Shown piece by piece: positions 1 to 6,920 of a stretch of DNA of 37,367 bases. The DNA is taken from positions 1-37,367 of the forward strand of contig DAHUXY010000089.1 of the NCBI GenBank assembly GCA_027315505.1. The letters run 5' to 3'. The stretch comes from Vulcanimicrobiota bacterium (lineage in GTDB: Bacteria > Vulcanimicrobiota > Vulcanimicrobiia > Vulcanimicrobiales > Vulcanimicrobiaceae). Positions within the stretch are counted from its first letter, which is position 1, and every line of letters begins with the position of its first letter. The position numbers were made by a program, and so were the translations under genes. The notes beneath the pieces were generated by a model. The model was not told the DNA's origin. It did no database searches and worked only from the letters and a program-made list of their open reading frames with translations.

Positions 1-416
1 AGCATCAGCGGGGTGGCGATATTGTAAGGAAGGTTGCCCGCGACGATCCATGGAGCATCGCCGCCGTAGGCCGCGTAGTCGAAGGTGAGTGCGTCGGCTT
101 CGACGATGCGAGCCTTCTCTAATTCGCTGCGCGCTCGTAACAGCGCGATGAGTTCGGGATCGATCTCGAGTGCCGTGACGTCGGCGCCTTCGTCCAGGAG
201 TGCGAGCGTCAGCGCGCCGGTGCCCGCGCCGATCTCCAGCGCGCGAACGGGGGCCGGCGCGCCGTCGAGCGCCACGCGCGCGATGCGGCGCGCGGAGCCG
301 CGATCCATCAGGAAGTTTTGCCCGTATCGTTTTTTCGGGCGGAGCCCCCATGCTGCAAGCAGCGCTTTGGGATGCGCGAGCGCATCGGCTGCTTGCAGGG
401 AGTCGTCGTCGGCCAT
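1..416 (-). CDS. rsmA: 16S rRNA adenine dimethyltransferase RsmA/KsgA (partial, C-terminus outside window)
   Basis: Dimethylates two adjacent adenosines in the 3'-terminal hairpin of 16S rRNA, using SAM. The 138 residues present include KKRYGQNFLMD, the SAM-binding motif EIGAGTGALT, the following acidic motif ALEIDPEL, and the catalytic NLPYNIATPL just before the window edge. This is the family's usual N-terminal order. The ATG at 416-414 gives a start a few residues before the conserved region; no strong Shine-Dalgarno is visible. It begins only 9 bases after the stop of the upstream G5/3D gene, so the two are probably cotranscribed. The order yabE/rpfB-like then ksgA recurs in Firmicutes and Actinobacteria, which supports both calls. 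Confidence 0.95.
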   Translation of the reverse strand, partial: MADDDSLQAADALAHPKALLAAWGLRPKKRYGQNFLMDRGSARRIARVALDGAPAPVRALEIGAGTGALTLALLDEGADVTALEIDPELIALLRARSELEKARIVEADALTFDYAAYGGDAPWIVAGNLPYNIATPLM

Positions 417-425
417 GCGGCCTGG

Positions 426-1472
426 TTACTTGAGGCGGTAGACCGTTACCTCGCGACGACCGAATTCGATCGCGTCGCGTAACGAGTTGAAGCCGAGGTC
501 GATGCGGTTACCGCGGATCGCTCCGCCGGTATCGCCCGCAAGCGCGAAACCATATCCGGGGATATAGAGCCGCGTACCGAGCGGGATCACGCGCGGATCG
601 ACGGCGACGATGCCGTGCCCGGCGGGGCGGCCGATGGCGGTGATGCCGCTGCAACCGCTGCATCCGGCGGTGTATGCCGTCGCGACCATGTCCATCGCGC
701 TCGCCGCGATGTATGCGGTGCGTTCGATGCCGCGGCGTGCGAAGCGCGCGAACGCGGCGTATTCGCCGACGCCCTCGGCGACGATGCGAGGCTTGGGATT
801 ACGAACGACGCGCGATGCGACGACCGTGTGTCGTACCGGGCCGTTGTCGCTTTGCGTGAATTGCACCACGACCGCTCGTTCGCCGGTGCGACCTTTTGAG
901 ACGACGCGGGACGAGCCCGGCTGCATCGAAAAATCGAGGCGGTGAACGGTTTTTTCGGCGATGGTGCGCCGCTCGTTACGTTGCCAGGTGAGAACGCGTA
1001 CGATGCGTACGACGCCGTTTGCCGGAACGCGAGCTGCGAGCGAGGGTTGAACGCGATCGTGCGCGCCCAGAACGATGCCCTGCTCTTCCAATAATGCGCC
1101 GACGTCGGTTGCCGCGCTGTCGACGCGACGATGCAGATGCATGCCGGCAATGGTGACCGGTACGGCCGCCTGGTACGTGACGTACAAGTGGTCGGAGAGT
1201 GGGACCTGTTTGCGCGGTGCCAGATAATCGTGCGCGCGGACGGTGATTCCGCGTTCGCGCAGGAAGCTACCGACCGTAGCAGCGCGAGTGGCTTGCTGGG
1301 TCACGGTTCCGTTCGAATCGAACGTAATGACGTGCTCCATGGTCCGTTGCACCACCCCATTCGCGGCGAGTGCCGACGTCGGGTAGGTGAGAAAGCCGGC
1401 ACAGACCAAGCCGGCGGTGAGAACGCTGACGGAGAGCACATGGCTCAGCCGCAGGGGGCCGCGTCCTATCAT
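426..1472 (-). CDS. Secreted G5 / 3D-domain cell-wall protein (YabE/RpfB-like)
   Basis: Probable secreted peptidoglycan-active protein of 348 residues. Residues about 8-37 form a signal peptide (hydrophobic core, then ALAANG). Two DUF348-like repeats follow (about 40-160), then a G5 domain (about 160-235), then a C-terminal 3D domain (about 263-348). The 3D domain shows ATAYTAGCSG, VDPRVIPLGTRLYIPGYG and GDTGGAIRGNRIDLGF, including the aspartates that name the family. In MltA-like folds this domain carries the lytic transglycosylase acid. There is no separate lysozyme-like domain as in RpfB, so the architecture is closer to YabE/YuiC. It sits directly upstream of rsmA. The ATG at 1472 is preceded by a purine-rich AGGAAAGGAA stretch. 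The substrate is inferred from the family. Confidence 0.88.
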   Translation of the reverse strand: MIGRGPLRLSHVLSVSVLTAGLVCAGFLTYPTSALAANGVVQRTMEHVITFDSNGTVTQQATRAATVGSFLRERGITVRAHDYLAPRKQVPLSDHLYVTYQAAVPVTIAGMHLHRRVDSAATDVGALLEEQGIVLGAHDRVQPSLAARVPANGVVRIVRVLTWQRNERRTIAEKTVHRLDFSMQPGSSRVVSKGRTGERAVVVQFTQSDNGPVRHTVVASRVVRNPKPRIVAEGVGEYAAFARFARRGIERTAYIAASAMDMVATAYTAGCSGCSGITAIGRPAGHGIVAVDPRVIPLGTRLYIPGYGFALAGDTGGAIRGNRIDLGFNSLRDAIEFGRREVTVYRLK

Positions 1473-1793
1473 CCCTCGTTCCTTTCCTGTCCCAACCCAA
1501 CGCCAAGGGCTACCGCAACACCACGCAACGGGTAGACGATGAACGAGCGGGTCGATCAGTACGTGTGGGAGAGCCGGCGATGCCTTCTCTCGCTAAGGGC
1601 GACGGATCCAGTGGGAAACGCCTAGTTGAGTTGTACGATCGCTATTCGGGAGAACAAGACCCCGAGGGGAGTTGCCTGCCGAGCTATTGTGCGAGCCGGT
1701 CATGATGCCAAGAACGGCAGCGGCTCGCGATCCCACAGGGTGGGGATCTGAACTAACTCCGGCACTATACCACAGCGGGCTGGCGAGGAGAAT
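1473..1793. other. 321-base divergent intergenic region, no gene seen
   Basis: Separates the G5/3D gene (minus) from the glycosyltransferase (plus). No convincing ORF is present. On the minus strand a TATAGT -10 candidate lies about 285 bases before the G5/3D start, which would give a long leader with several short hairpins. RpfB/YabE genes in other phyla often carry a c-di-AMP riboswitch in this position. I looked for its conserved GGGGUGAAU-like and CAGCUAAC-like segments on both strands and did not find a convincing set, so no riboswitch is called. Confidence 0.5.
1764..1792 (-). promoter_or_regulatory. Candidate sigma70-type promoter of the G5/3D-rsmA transcript
   Basis: On the minus strand, TTCTCC (1792-1787) and TATAGT (1769-1764) are 17 bases apart. 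The -10 is good and the -35 is weak (TT and C match). It lies inside the divergent region, just ahead of the glycosyltransferase start. The identification rests on consensus only. Confidence 0.4.
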
Positions 1794-3029
1794 ATGCCAG
1801 AAGTCGCTTGCCTGGAGGACGAACCTCTTCCAACCGTGGAGGCGGGTGCCTGCGCGGCGCCAAAAGCGGGCCCGGTGGAGCATCTGCGCATCGGTTTCTT
1901 TACCGAAGTCTACCGCCCGGTGGTCAACGGCGTCGTTGCATCGGTCGATGGCCTGGCCGCCGGCTTGCGCGAACGCGGCAACGAAGTGTACTGCTTCGCG
2001 CCGCGAATGCCGGGCGCCGAGCGGAGCGACGGCGCGGTGTTTCGCATGCCGTCGCTCCCGTTGCCGTCGCGCACGCCGTACCGGCTTACCCTGCCGCTGG
2101 TGAGCCGCCGCAACGTCAATACGGTGATCAAGCGTCTCTCGCTCGTACACGTGCACTCGCCGTTCATCACCGGTTGGATGGGCCTGCGTTACGCGCGCCG
2201 GTACGGAATGCCGGTGGTGTACACGTATCACACGCAGCTCGAAGCGTACGCGCATTACGTTCCGTTCGAAGCGAACGCCACGCGCTATGCCGCGTCGCAA
2301 TTGACGCGGACGTTCGGCAATTTAGTCGACGCGGTAATCGTTCCGACCGCCGCGATGAGCGATCACCTGCGCGAACTCGGAGTGTTGACGCGCATCGACG
2401 TCGTGCCCAGCGGTATCGATATCGAATTCTACGGCGCGGGGCGCCGTAGCGAAGAATTGCGCGCGCGCCTGGGCGCGCGCCGGGGCGAACGGCTGGTGCT
2501 CTTCGTTTCGCGTCTTGCGATCGAGAAGAATCTCGACGTGGCTTTGCGCGCGATGGCTCGCGCGAACGACCCGGGGCTCAAGCTCGCGATCGCCGGGGAT
2601 GGGCCGGCCCGCGGCGATTTAGAAGAACTCACGCGGGCGCTGGGCCTCTCGCAACGCGTGGCGTTTTTAGGTGAGGTCGCGCGCGAGCAGTTACCGGATC
2701 TCTATGCGAGCGCGGATGCGTTCGTCTTCCCGAGCACGAGCGAAACGCAGGGGCTCGTGCAAGCCGAGGCGCTAGCCGCGGGCAGCCTGGTGATCGCGGC
2801 CGACACGCCGCAGAATCGCGACGTTTTGGGGGGCGTTGGAGTCCTATGCGAGGTCAACGCGGCGGCGTTCGCTACGGCCTTTCGCGCGATCCCGCTCGAG
2901 CCGGACCCCGCGACGGCCGAGCGCAGCCGGGGAGCCGCCGGCCGTTTCGCAATCGCCGACCAAGTGGATCGGACCCTGGCGATCTATTGGAGCCTCGTCG
3001 AGGGCGGGCGCATCTCCGACTCGGCTTGA
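1794..3029 (+). CDS. GT4-family glycosyltransferase
   Basis: A GT-B glycosyltransferase of 411 residues transferring a sugar from a nucleotide-sugar donor. Relatives act on diacylglycerol, phosphatidylinositol mannosides or envelope glycolipids. The N-terminal domain opens at about residue 30 with RIGFFTEVYRPVVNGV, typical of GT4 enzymes. The C-terminal Rossmann domain has LVLFVSRLAIEKNLDV, IAGDGPARGDLE and FPSTSETQGLVQAEALAAG, the last containing the E-x7-E donor-site signature. The first 30 residues are low-complexity and may be non-globular. GAGGAG at 1785-1790 sits 3 bases before the ATG, which is short spacing. The TGA stop lies inside the -35 element of the next gene's promoter. The acceptor cannot be told from sequence. 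Confidence 0.88.
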   Translation: MPEVACLEDEPLPTVEAGACAAPKAGPVEHLRIGFFTEVYRPVVNGVVASVDGLAAGLRERGNEVYCFAPRMPGAERSDGAVFRMPSLPLPSRTPYRLTLPLVSRRNVNTVIKRLSLVHVHSPFITGWMGLRYARRYGMPVVYTYHTQLEAYAHYVPFEANATRYAASQLTRTFGNLVDAVIVPTAAMSDHLRELGVLTRIDVVPSGIDIEFYGAGRRSEELRARLGARRGERLVLFVSRLAIEKNLDVALRAMARANDPGLKLAIAGDGPARGDLEELTRALGLSQRVAFLGEVAREQLPDLYASADAFVFPSTSETQGLVQAEALAAGSLVIAADTPQNRDVLGGVGVLCEVNAAAFATAFRAIPLEPDPATAERSRGAAGRFAIADQVDRTLAIYWSLVEGGRISDSA

Positions 3030-3054
3030 CATACGAACGTATGTTCGATACTCT
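3026..3054 (+). promoter_or_regulatory. Consensus promoter overlapped by a LexA-type box
   Basis: TTGACA (3026-3031), a 17-base spacer and TACTCT (3049-3054) predict a start near 3061, only about 15 bases before the ATG at 3076. The spacer contains a near-perfect SOS palindrome, so a bound repressor would occlude RNA polymerase. The -35 is a perfect consensus, consistent with strong derepressed expression. Confidence 0.75.
3034..3047. promoter_or_regulatory. LexA/DinR-type SOS box CGAACGTATGTTCG
   Basis: The 14-mer is CGAAC-N4-GTTCG. It matches the GAAC-N4-GTTC operator used by LexA of Gram-positive bacteria and several other phyla. It is centred between the -35 and -10 of the promoter for the 140-residue ORF, a standard repressing position. 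That LexA of this organism uses this motif is inferred. A LexA footprint, or enrichment of the motif upstream of recA and lexA in the same genome, would settle it. Confidence 0.72.
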
Positions 3055-3075
3055 TGTGGGTACGAGGGTATAGAC

Positions 3076-3498
3076 ATGCGAGCACATCACGAGCCACCAA
3101 TCGAAGCCTCCATCGCCTACGCTGCCGACGGGCGCGGCGAAGGCGTGGCCTATGCCCGGCTACGCTCCGATTCCGGAAGCCGGCTGATGCGCATCCCCTT
3201 TCGCGCCCAACGCTTTGCCGGGTTGGCATCCAGAGAGATCTCGTATGCCGCATTGAGTGCCGTGGCGGCAGCGCTCCTGGAGCGAGGCTTCAGCCGTACG
3301 CGTTTCGCCCTTGCCGACGAGGCGCTGGTGCGCGATATCAACGAACGGCGCGACGTCCCTCCCCCGCTGGTACTCCCATACGTTCGATTGGGCTGTTCGC
3401 TCAATCGGTTCGAAGAGTACGCGGTGATGTTAGCCGGAGAGGACGATGACTTAGCGCATCGAGCAAGGTCCGAGGTCGCGCTTCACGTCGCTGCTTAG
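3076..3498 (+). CDS. Small SOS-box-controlled protein, degenerate RNase H-like fold (tentative)
   Basis: A soluble protein of 140 residues with no signal peptide or membrane segment. I do not recognise a named family. The order of elements resembles RNase HI: a first strand ending in AYAADGRGEG (Asp18), a helix SYAALSAVAAALLERG (56-71), a strand ending in LADEALV (Asp81, where RNase H has its TDS.YV aspartate), then INERRDVPPPLVLPY. The helix position that carries the catalytic Glu in RNase HI appears to be Ser56, so activity is doubtful. GAGGG at 3064-3068 is 7 bases before the ATG. The LexA-type box implies induction by DNA damage. The gene stands alone between a glycosyltransferase and rho. 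The fold call is a visual resemblance only. Confidence 0.7.
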   Translation: MRAHHEPPIEASIAYAADGRGEGVAYARLRSDSGSRLMRIPFRAQRFAGLASREISYAALSAVAAALLERGFSRTRFALADEALVRDINERRDVPPPLVLPYVRLGCSLNRFEEYAVMLAGEDDDLAHRARSEVALHVAA

Positions 3499-3519
3499 CG
3501 CCGGCTTGGCCTCAATGCC

Positions 3520-3548
3520 TTGAATCCCCGGCTACCCCATGTTATAGT
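3520..3548 (+). promoter_or_regulatory. Promoter of rho
   Basis: TTGAAT (3520-3525), a 17-base spacer and TATAGT (3543-3548). The predicted start is near 3555. This gives a leader of about 250 bases to the ATG at 3804, or about 95 bases to the possible upstream start at 3651. Rho is autoregulated through its leader in several bacteria; I see no specific attenuator here. Confidence 0.7.
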
Positions 3549-3650
3549 GGGCTCGTCACTCCCCACGTTCACGTTACCGACGCGCGCAGCAGCCTCGCTT
3601 GCGAAGCGTTTGCCGTTAGACGTGCGCGACTCTTCAAGAGAGATACTCCT

Positions 3651-3803
3651 CTGCAACTCGAACATCGTCCCAACGAAAACGGCCGCCCTCCTCAGGGAGG
3701 CCCGGGTGGTCGTCGTCGCCGCTCGCGACGCCGGCACGGTAGCCAGCCTTTCGGCAACAATCCACCGCATCAGGAGTTTCGTGAGCCCGACGCCGGGCCG
3801 CCG
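3651..3803 (+). other. rho: Probable in-frame N-terminal extension of Rho (non-ATG start) or rho leader
   Basis: Read in the rho frame this stretch is open and encodes an Arg/Gly/Pro/Asn-rich segment containing GRPPQGGPGGRRRRSRRRHG. That is the composition of the disordered, RNA-binding N-terminal insertion seen in many Rho proteins. No ATG, GTG or TTG occurs in this frame upstream of 3804. CTG at 3651 has an AGAGAGA stretch about 7 bases before it and is a candidate start. The alternative is untranslated leader containing a short GTG ORF at 3781-3807. Confidence 0.45.
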
Positions 3804-5096
3804 ATGATCACCGCCGCTCAACTCGGCGAGAAAACGAAAGTCGAGCTGAACGAACTCTCCAAGCAATTCGATATCCCAACCCCGGTAAAACTCAAAAAAG
3901 ACGAGTTGATCGCGGCAATTCTTGAGACCCAGAGCTCGCGCTCGGGCCTTGAAATGGCCAGCGGCATCCTCGATATCTTGCCCGAGGGTTACGGCTTCCT
4001 CCGACGCGGCGGCTACATCATCGGCCCGGACGATATCTACGTGAGCCAAACGCAAATCCGCCGTTTTGAACTGCGGCGAGGCGACCACGTCGAAGGCCAA
4101 GTGCGGCGGCCGAAGGAGAGCGAAAAGTACTACGGTCTCATTCGCGTCGATAAGATCAACGAACTCGATCCCGAGGCGATCAAGGGCCGCAGCCTCTTCG
4201 AAAAAGGCACGCCGATCTATCCCAACGAGCGCTTTAGGCTCGAAGTGCGATCGACGCAGCTCTCGACCCGCGTCATCGATCTCTTCTGCCCGATCGGCTT
4301 GGGACAGCGCGCGCTGATCGTCTCGCCGCCGAAAGCCGGCAAGACCACGCTCCTCAAAAACATCGCCAACGCGATCTCGATCAATCATCCGCAAGCGCAC
4401 ATCATCGCCTTGCTCGTGGACGAACGCCCCGAAGAAGTCACCGACATGCAGCGCACGATCGACGGCGAGGTCGTCGCCTCGACGTTCGACGAGCATCCCG
4501 AGAACCACACCGCGGTGGCCGAACTGACGATGGACCGCGCCAAGCGGCTCGTGGAGCTCGGCAAAGACGTGGTGATTTTGCTCGACTCGATCACGCGTTT
4601 GGCCCGCGCGTACAACCAAGTGGTGCCGAACTCCGGCCGTACGCTATCGGGCGGCTTGGACACCGCATCGCTGCATAAACCGAAACGGTTCTTCGGAGCC
4701 GCGCGAAAGATCGAAGAAGGCGGGTCGCTCACGATCATTGCGACCGCACTCATCGAGACCGGTTCGAAGATGGACGACATCATCTTCGAAGAGTTCAAAG
4801 GTACCGGTAACATGGAACTCAACCTCACGCGCAAACTCGCCGAGTCGCGCGTGTTCCCGGCCGTCGATATCAAGCGCTCGGGCACGCGACACGAAGAATT
4901 GCTCCTCTCGACCGACGAGATGCGCAAGATCTGGATGCTGCGCCGCGCGACGGCGGTACTCAACACCGGCGATATCACCGAGATCATCCTCGACAAGATG
5001 GCGCAGACGCGCACGAACGAAGAGTTCTTGCAGTCCGTTACCAAAGAGGCGCTCTCGATGTCGCGCGGCTACGAAGACGGCGGCAATAGCCGCTAG
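3804..5096 (+). CDS. rho: Transcription termination factor Rho
   Basis: Hexameric RNA-dependent ATPase/helicase that ends transcription. From the ATG: Rho N-terminal helical domain (about 1-45), cold-shock-like RNA-binding domain with GYGFLRRGGYIIGPDDIYVS and QIRRFELRRGD (about 53-110), then the RecA-type ATPase with Walker A PPKAGKTTLL, LLVDERPEEVTDMQR, Walker B VVILLDSITRLARAYN, the Q-loop segment GGLDTASLHKPKRFFGAAR, and GSLTIIATALIETGSKMD with EFKGTGNMEL. At 430 residues it is a little longer than E. coli Rho. AGGAG at 3772-3776 is too far (27 bases) to serve the ATG, and the ATG overlaps the stop of a short GTG ORF (ATGA). The start is therefore uncertain and an extension from 3651 is likely. 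Confidence 0.97.
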   Translation: MITAAQLGEKTKVELNELSKQFDIPTPVKLKKDELIAAILETQSSRSGLEMASGILDILPEGYGFLRRGGYIIGPDDIYVSQTQIRRFELRRGDHVEGQVRRPKESEKYYGLIRVDKINELDPEAIKGRSLFEKGTPIYPNERFRLEVRSTQLSTRVIDLFCPIGLGQRALIVSPPKAGKTTLLKNIANAISINHPQAHIIALLVDERPEEVTDMQRTIDGEVVASTFDEHPENHTAVAELTMDRAKRLVELGKDVVILLDSITRLARAYNQVVPNSGRTLSGGLDTASLHKPKRFFGAARKIEEGGSLTIIATALIETGSKMDDIIFEEFKGTGNMELNLTRKLAESRVFPAVDIKRSGTRHEELLLSTDEMRKIWMLRRATAVLNTGDITEIILDKMAQTRTNEEFLQSVTKEALSMSRGYEDGGNSR

Positions 5097-5126
5097 CCTT
5101 CGTCCGGCGACGAACTCGCAGCGAAT

Positions 5127-5155
5127 CGAAGGCCGCGCACCACGCGCGGCCTTCG
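5127..5155 (+). terminator. GC-rich hairpin terminator after rho
   Basis: A perfect 12-bp stem (5127-5138 with 5144-5155) and a 5-base loop, 31 bases after the rho stop. Only a short pyrimidine stretch follows rather than a T-run, so termination may be partial. Confidence 0.6.
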
Positions 5156-5193
5156 TCTTCGCAGGCCTCAAGGCACGCATAGGGTAGAACACG

Positions 5194-5955
5194 ATGACCA
5201 TGGACAAACCCGCCGACGGTATTCGGCTCAATAAATATTTGGCGCAAGCGGGCGTGGCTTCGCGGCGTTATGCCGATGTGTTGATCGCTCGCGGCAAAGT
5301 GCGCGTCAACGGCAAGACGGTCCGGGAGATGGGGACGATCGTCTCGCTCTCCGATCGGGTCGACGTGAGCGGCACGCCGGTGAGCGTGCGGGACGAACCG
5401 ACCTACCTCGTATTGCACAAGCCGATCGGCGTGATGACGACGATGCGCGACCCGCAAGGGCGGCGCACCATCGTCGACCTTCTGCCCAAGAATATCCCGC
5501 GCGTCGTCCCGGTCGGCCGCCTCGATTTCGATACCGCAGGCGTGCTGCTGATGACCAACGACGGAGACCTCGCCAATCGCCTCCTCCACCCGAAGTACGG
5601 CGTGGACAAGACCTATCGCGCCGGAATCTCGGGGCGTCTCTCCCCCGAGGACATCAAACGTCTGGGCGAGGGCATCGACGCCGATTCGTTCCAGGCGGCC
5701 GGTGCCAAGGTGCGGGTCGTTTCGGTCCGGGCGGGCTACAGCGTGGTGGACATTACCGTACACGAGGGCCGCAATCGCCAGGTTCGCAAAATGTTCGAGG
5801 CCCTCGGCCACCCGGTGCAAACCCTCGTGCGCTTGCGCTTCGGGCCGATCTCGCTCGGCGACTTGGGGCTGGGGCTCGTCCGCGGGCTGACCGAGCGAGA
5901 ACTGACGGCCCTGCAGCGCATCGCCGAGCAGCCCGAAGAACGTCGCACCCCGTAA
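5194..5955 (+). CDS. rluB: RluB/RsuA-family rRNA pseudouridine synthase
   Basis: Isomerises a specific uridine in rRNA; the RluB branch modifies 23S U2605 and RsuA modifies 16S U516. The protein has 253 residues. An N-terminal S4 RNA-binding domain (about 10-60: RLNKYLAQAGVASRRYADVL, GKVRVNGK) precedes the catalytic domain. There, GRLDFDTAGVLLMTNDGDL carries the catalytic Asp. KTYRAGISG and the C-terminal HEGRNRQVRKMFEALGHPV are family hallmarks. AGGGTAG lies about 7 bases before the ATG; a second ATG follows two codons later. It follows rho and its terminator and probably has its own promoter. RluB and RsuA cannot be separated with certainty by eye. Confidence 0.93.
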   Translation: MTMDKPADGIRLNKYLAQAGVASRRYADVLIARGKVRVNGKTVREMGTIVSLSDRVDVSGTPVSVRDEPTYLVLHKPIGVMTTMRDPQGRRTIVDLLPKNIPRVVPVGRLDFDTAGVLLMTNDGDLANRLLHPKYGVDKTYRAGISGRLSPEDIKRLGEGIDADSFQAAGAKVRVVSVRAGYSVVDITVHEGRNRQVRKMFEALGHPVQTLVRLRFGPISLGDLGLGLVRGLTERELTALQRIAEQPEERRTP

Positions 5956-5983
5956 CCGGCACTCGTGATAGAATCGCGCAGTC

Positions 5984-6868
5984 GTGGATCGATCGATCGA
6001 TAGGAACCCCGAGCTGAAGCTCGCCGGCCGGGAAGCCCGTACCGAGCGCACCGTCGTGCGCTTGCGGAACGGGGCCGAATTTGGCGCGGAGACGCTCGCC
6101 GTGTGTGCGGGTCCGTGCTCGGTTGAGTCGGCCGGACAGATCGATCTCACCGCCTCGGGCGTGGCGCGGGCGGGCGCGAACGTTTTGCGAGGCGGCGCCT
6201 TCAAACCGCGTACGTCACCCTATGCGTTCCAAGGGCTCGGCCCCGCGGCGCTGGAGCTGCTGCGGGCTGCCGCCGACCGGGACGGGTTGGCGGTGGTTAC
6301 GGAAGTTCTGGATCCGCGCGACGTGCCGATCGTGGCACGGTATGCGGACATGTTGCAGATCGGCGCCCGAAACATGCAGAATTTTGCGCTGCTGCGCGAG
6401 GCCGGCGAATCCGGGGTGCCGATCCTGCTCAAACGCGGGCCCAGCGCGACGATTGCCGAATGGCTGATGGCGGCCGAATACATTCTGCTCGCCGGGAACG
6501 ACCAGGTCGTGCTCTGCGAACGCGGGGTCCGCTCGTTCGATCCGGCCACTCGCAACCTCCTCGATCTTTCGGCGATCCCCTTGCTGGCCGGGTTGACCCA
6601 TCTGCCCGTGATCGTGGATCCGTCACACGGCACCGGCCTCGCGCGCTTGGTACAACCGATGGCCTCCGCGGGCGTGGCGGCGGGCGCTGACGGGCTCTTG
6701 GTGGAAGTTCATCCCGACCCGGCCGCGGCCGTCTCGGATGGGCCGCAATCGCTTTCGATCGAAGCCTTTGGCTCGTTGATGGAGCGCCTCGGGACCGTGG
6801 CGGCGGCAGTAGGCCGGCGCTTGCCGGCGGCTCGGATTATTGCTCGATCGGCGCCGGCGCCGCAATAA
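5984..6868 (+). CDS. aroF: 3-deoxy-7-phosphoheptulonate (DAHP) synthase, AroAI-beta/KDO8PS-like type
   Basis: First enzyme of the shikimate pathway: condenses phosphoenolpyruvate with erythrose 4-phosphate. The 294 residues show the short DAHP/KDO8P synthase barrel motifs in order: CAGPCSVES, GGAFKPRTSPYAFQG, LQIGARNMQNF, ILLKRGPSA, CERGVRSFDP, VIVDPSHGTG and VEVHPDP. The KPRTS motif fits erythrose 4-phosphate rather than arabinose 5-phosphate. No N-terminal ACT or chorismate mutase domain is fused; residues 1-35 are short and charged, as in beta-type enzymes. The start is a GTG at 5984 followed directly by a GATC tetranucleotide repeat. A TAGAAT -10-like element about 10 bases upstream and no Shine-Dalgarno suggest a leaderless mRNA. 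Confidence 0.95.
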   Translation: MDRSIDRNPELKLAGREARTERTVVRLRNGAEFGAETLAVCAGPCSVESAGQIDLTASGVARAGANVLRGGAFKPRTSPYAFQGLGPAALELLRAAADRDGLAVVTEVLDPRDVPIVARYADMLQIGARNMQNFALLREAGESGVPILLKRGPSATIAEWLMAAEYILLAGNDQVVLCERGVRSFDPATRNLLDLSAIPLLAGLTHLPVIVDPSHGTGLARLVQPMASAGVAAGADGLLVEVHPDPAAAVSDGPQSLSIEAFGSLMERLGTVAAAVGRRLPAARIIARSAPAPQ

Positions 6869-6920
6869 CCGGGGTTCCTTTTTCGTTGATCCGATAACAT
6901 CACTCTCCCAGAGGTACTTG

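Noticed and set aside
1473-1757. c-di-AMP (ydaO) riboswitch in the leader of the G5/3D gene
   Set aside because: The conserved GGGGUGAAU-like and CAGCUAAC-like segments could not be found together on either strand.
3520-3807. TTG-started 95-residue ORF upstream of rho
   Set aside because: It overlaps the rho promoter, has no family likeness, and the rho-frame reading of the same DNA looks more protein-like.
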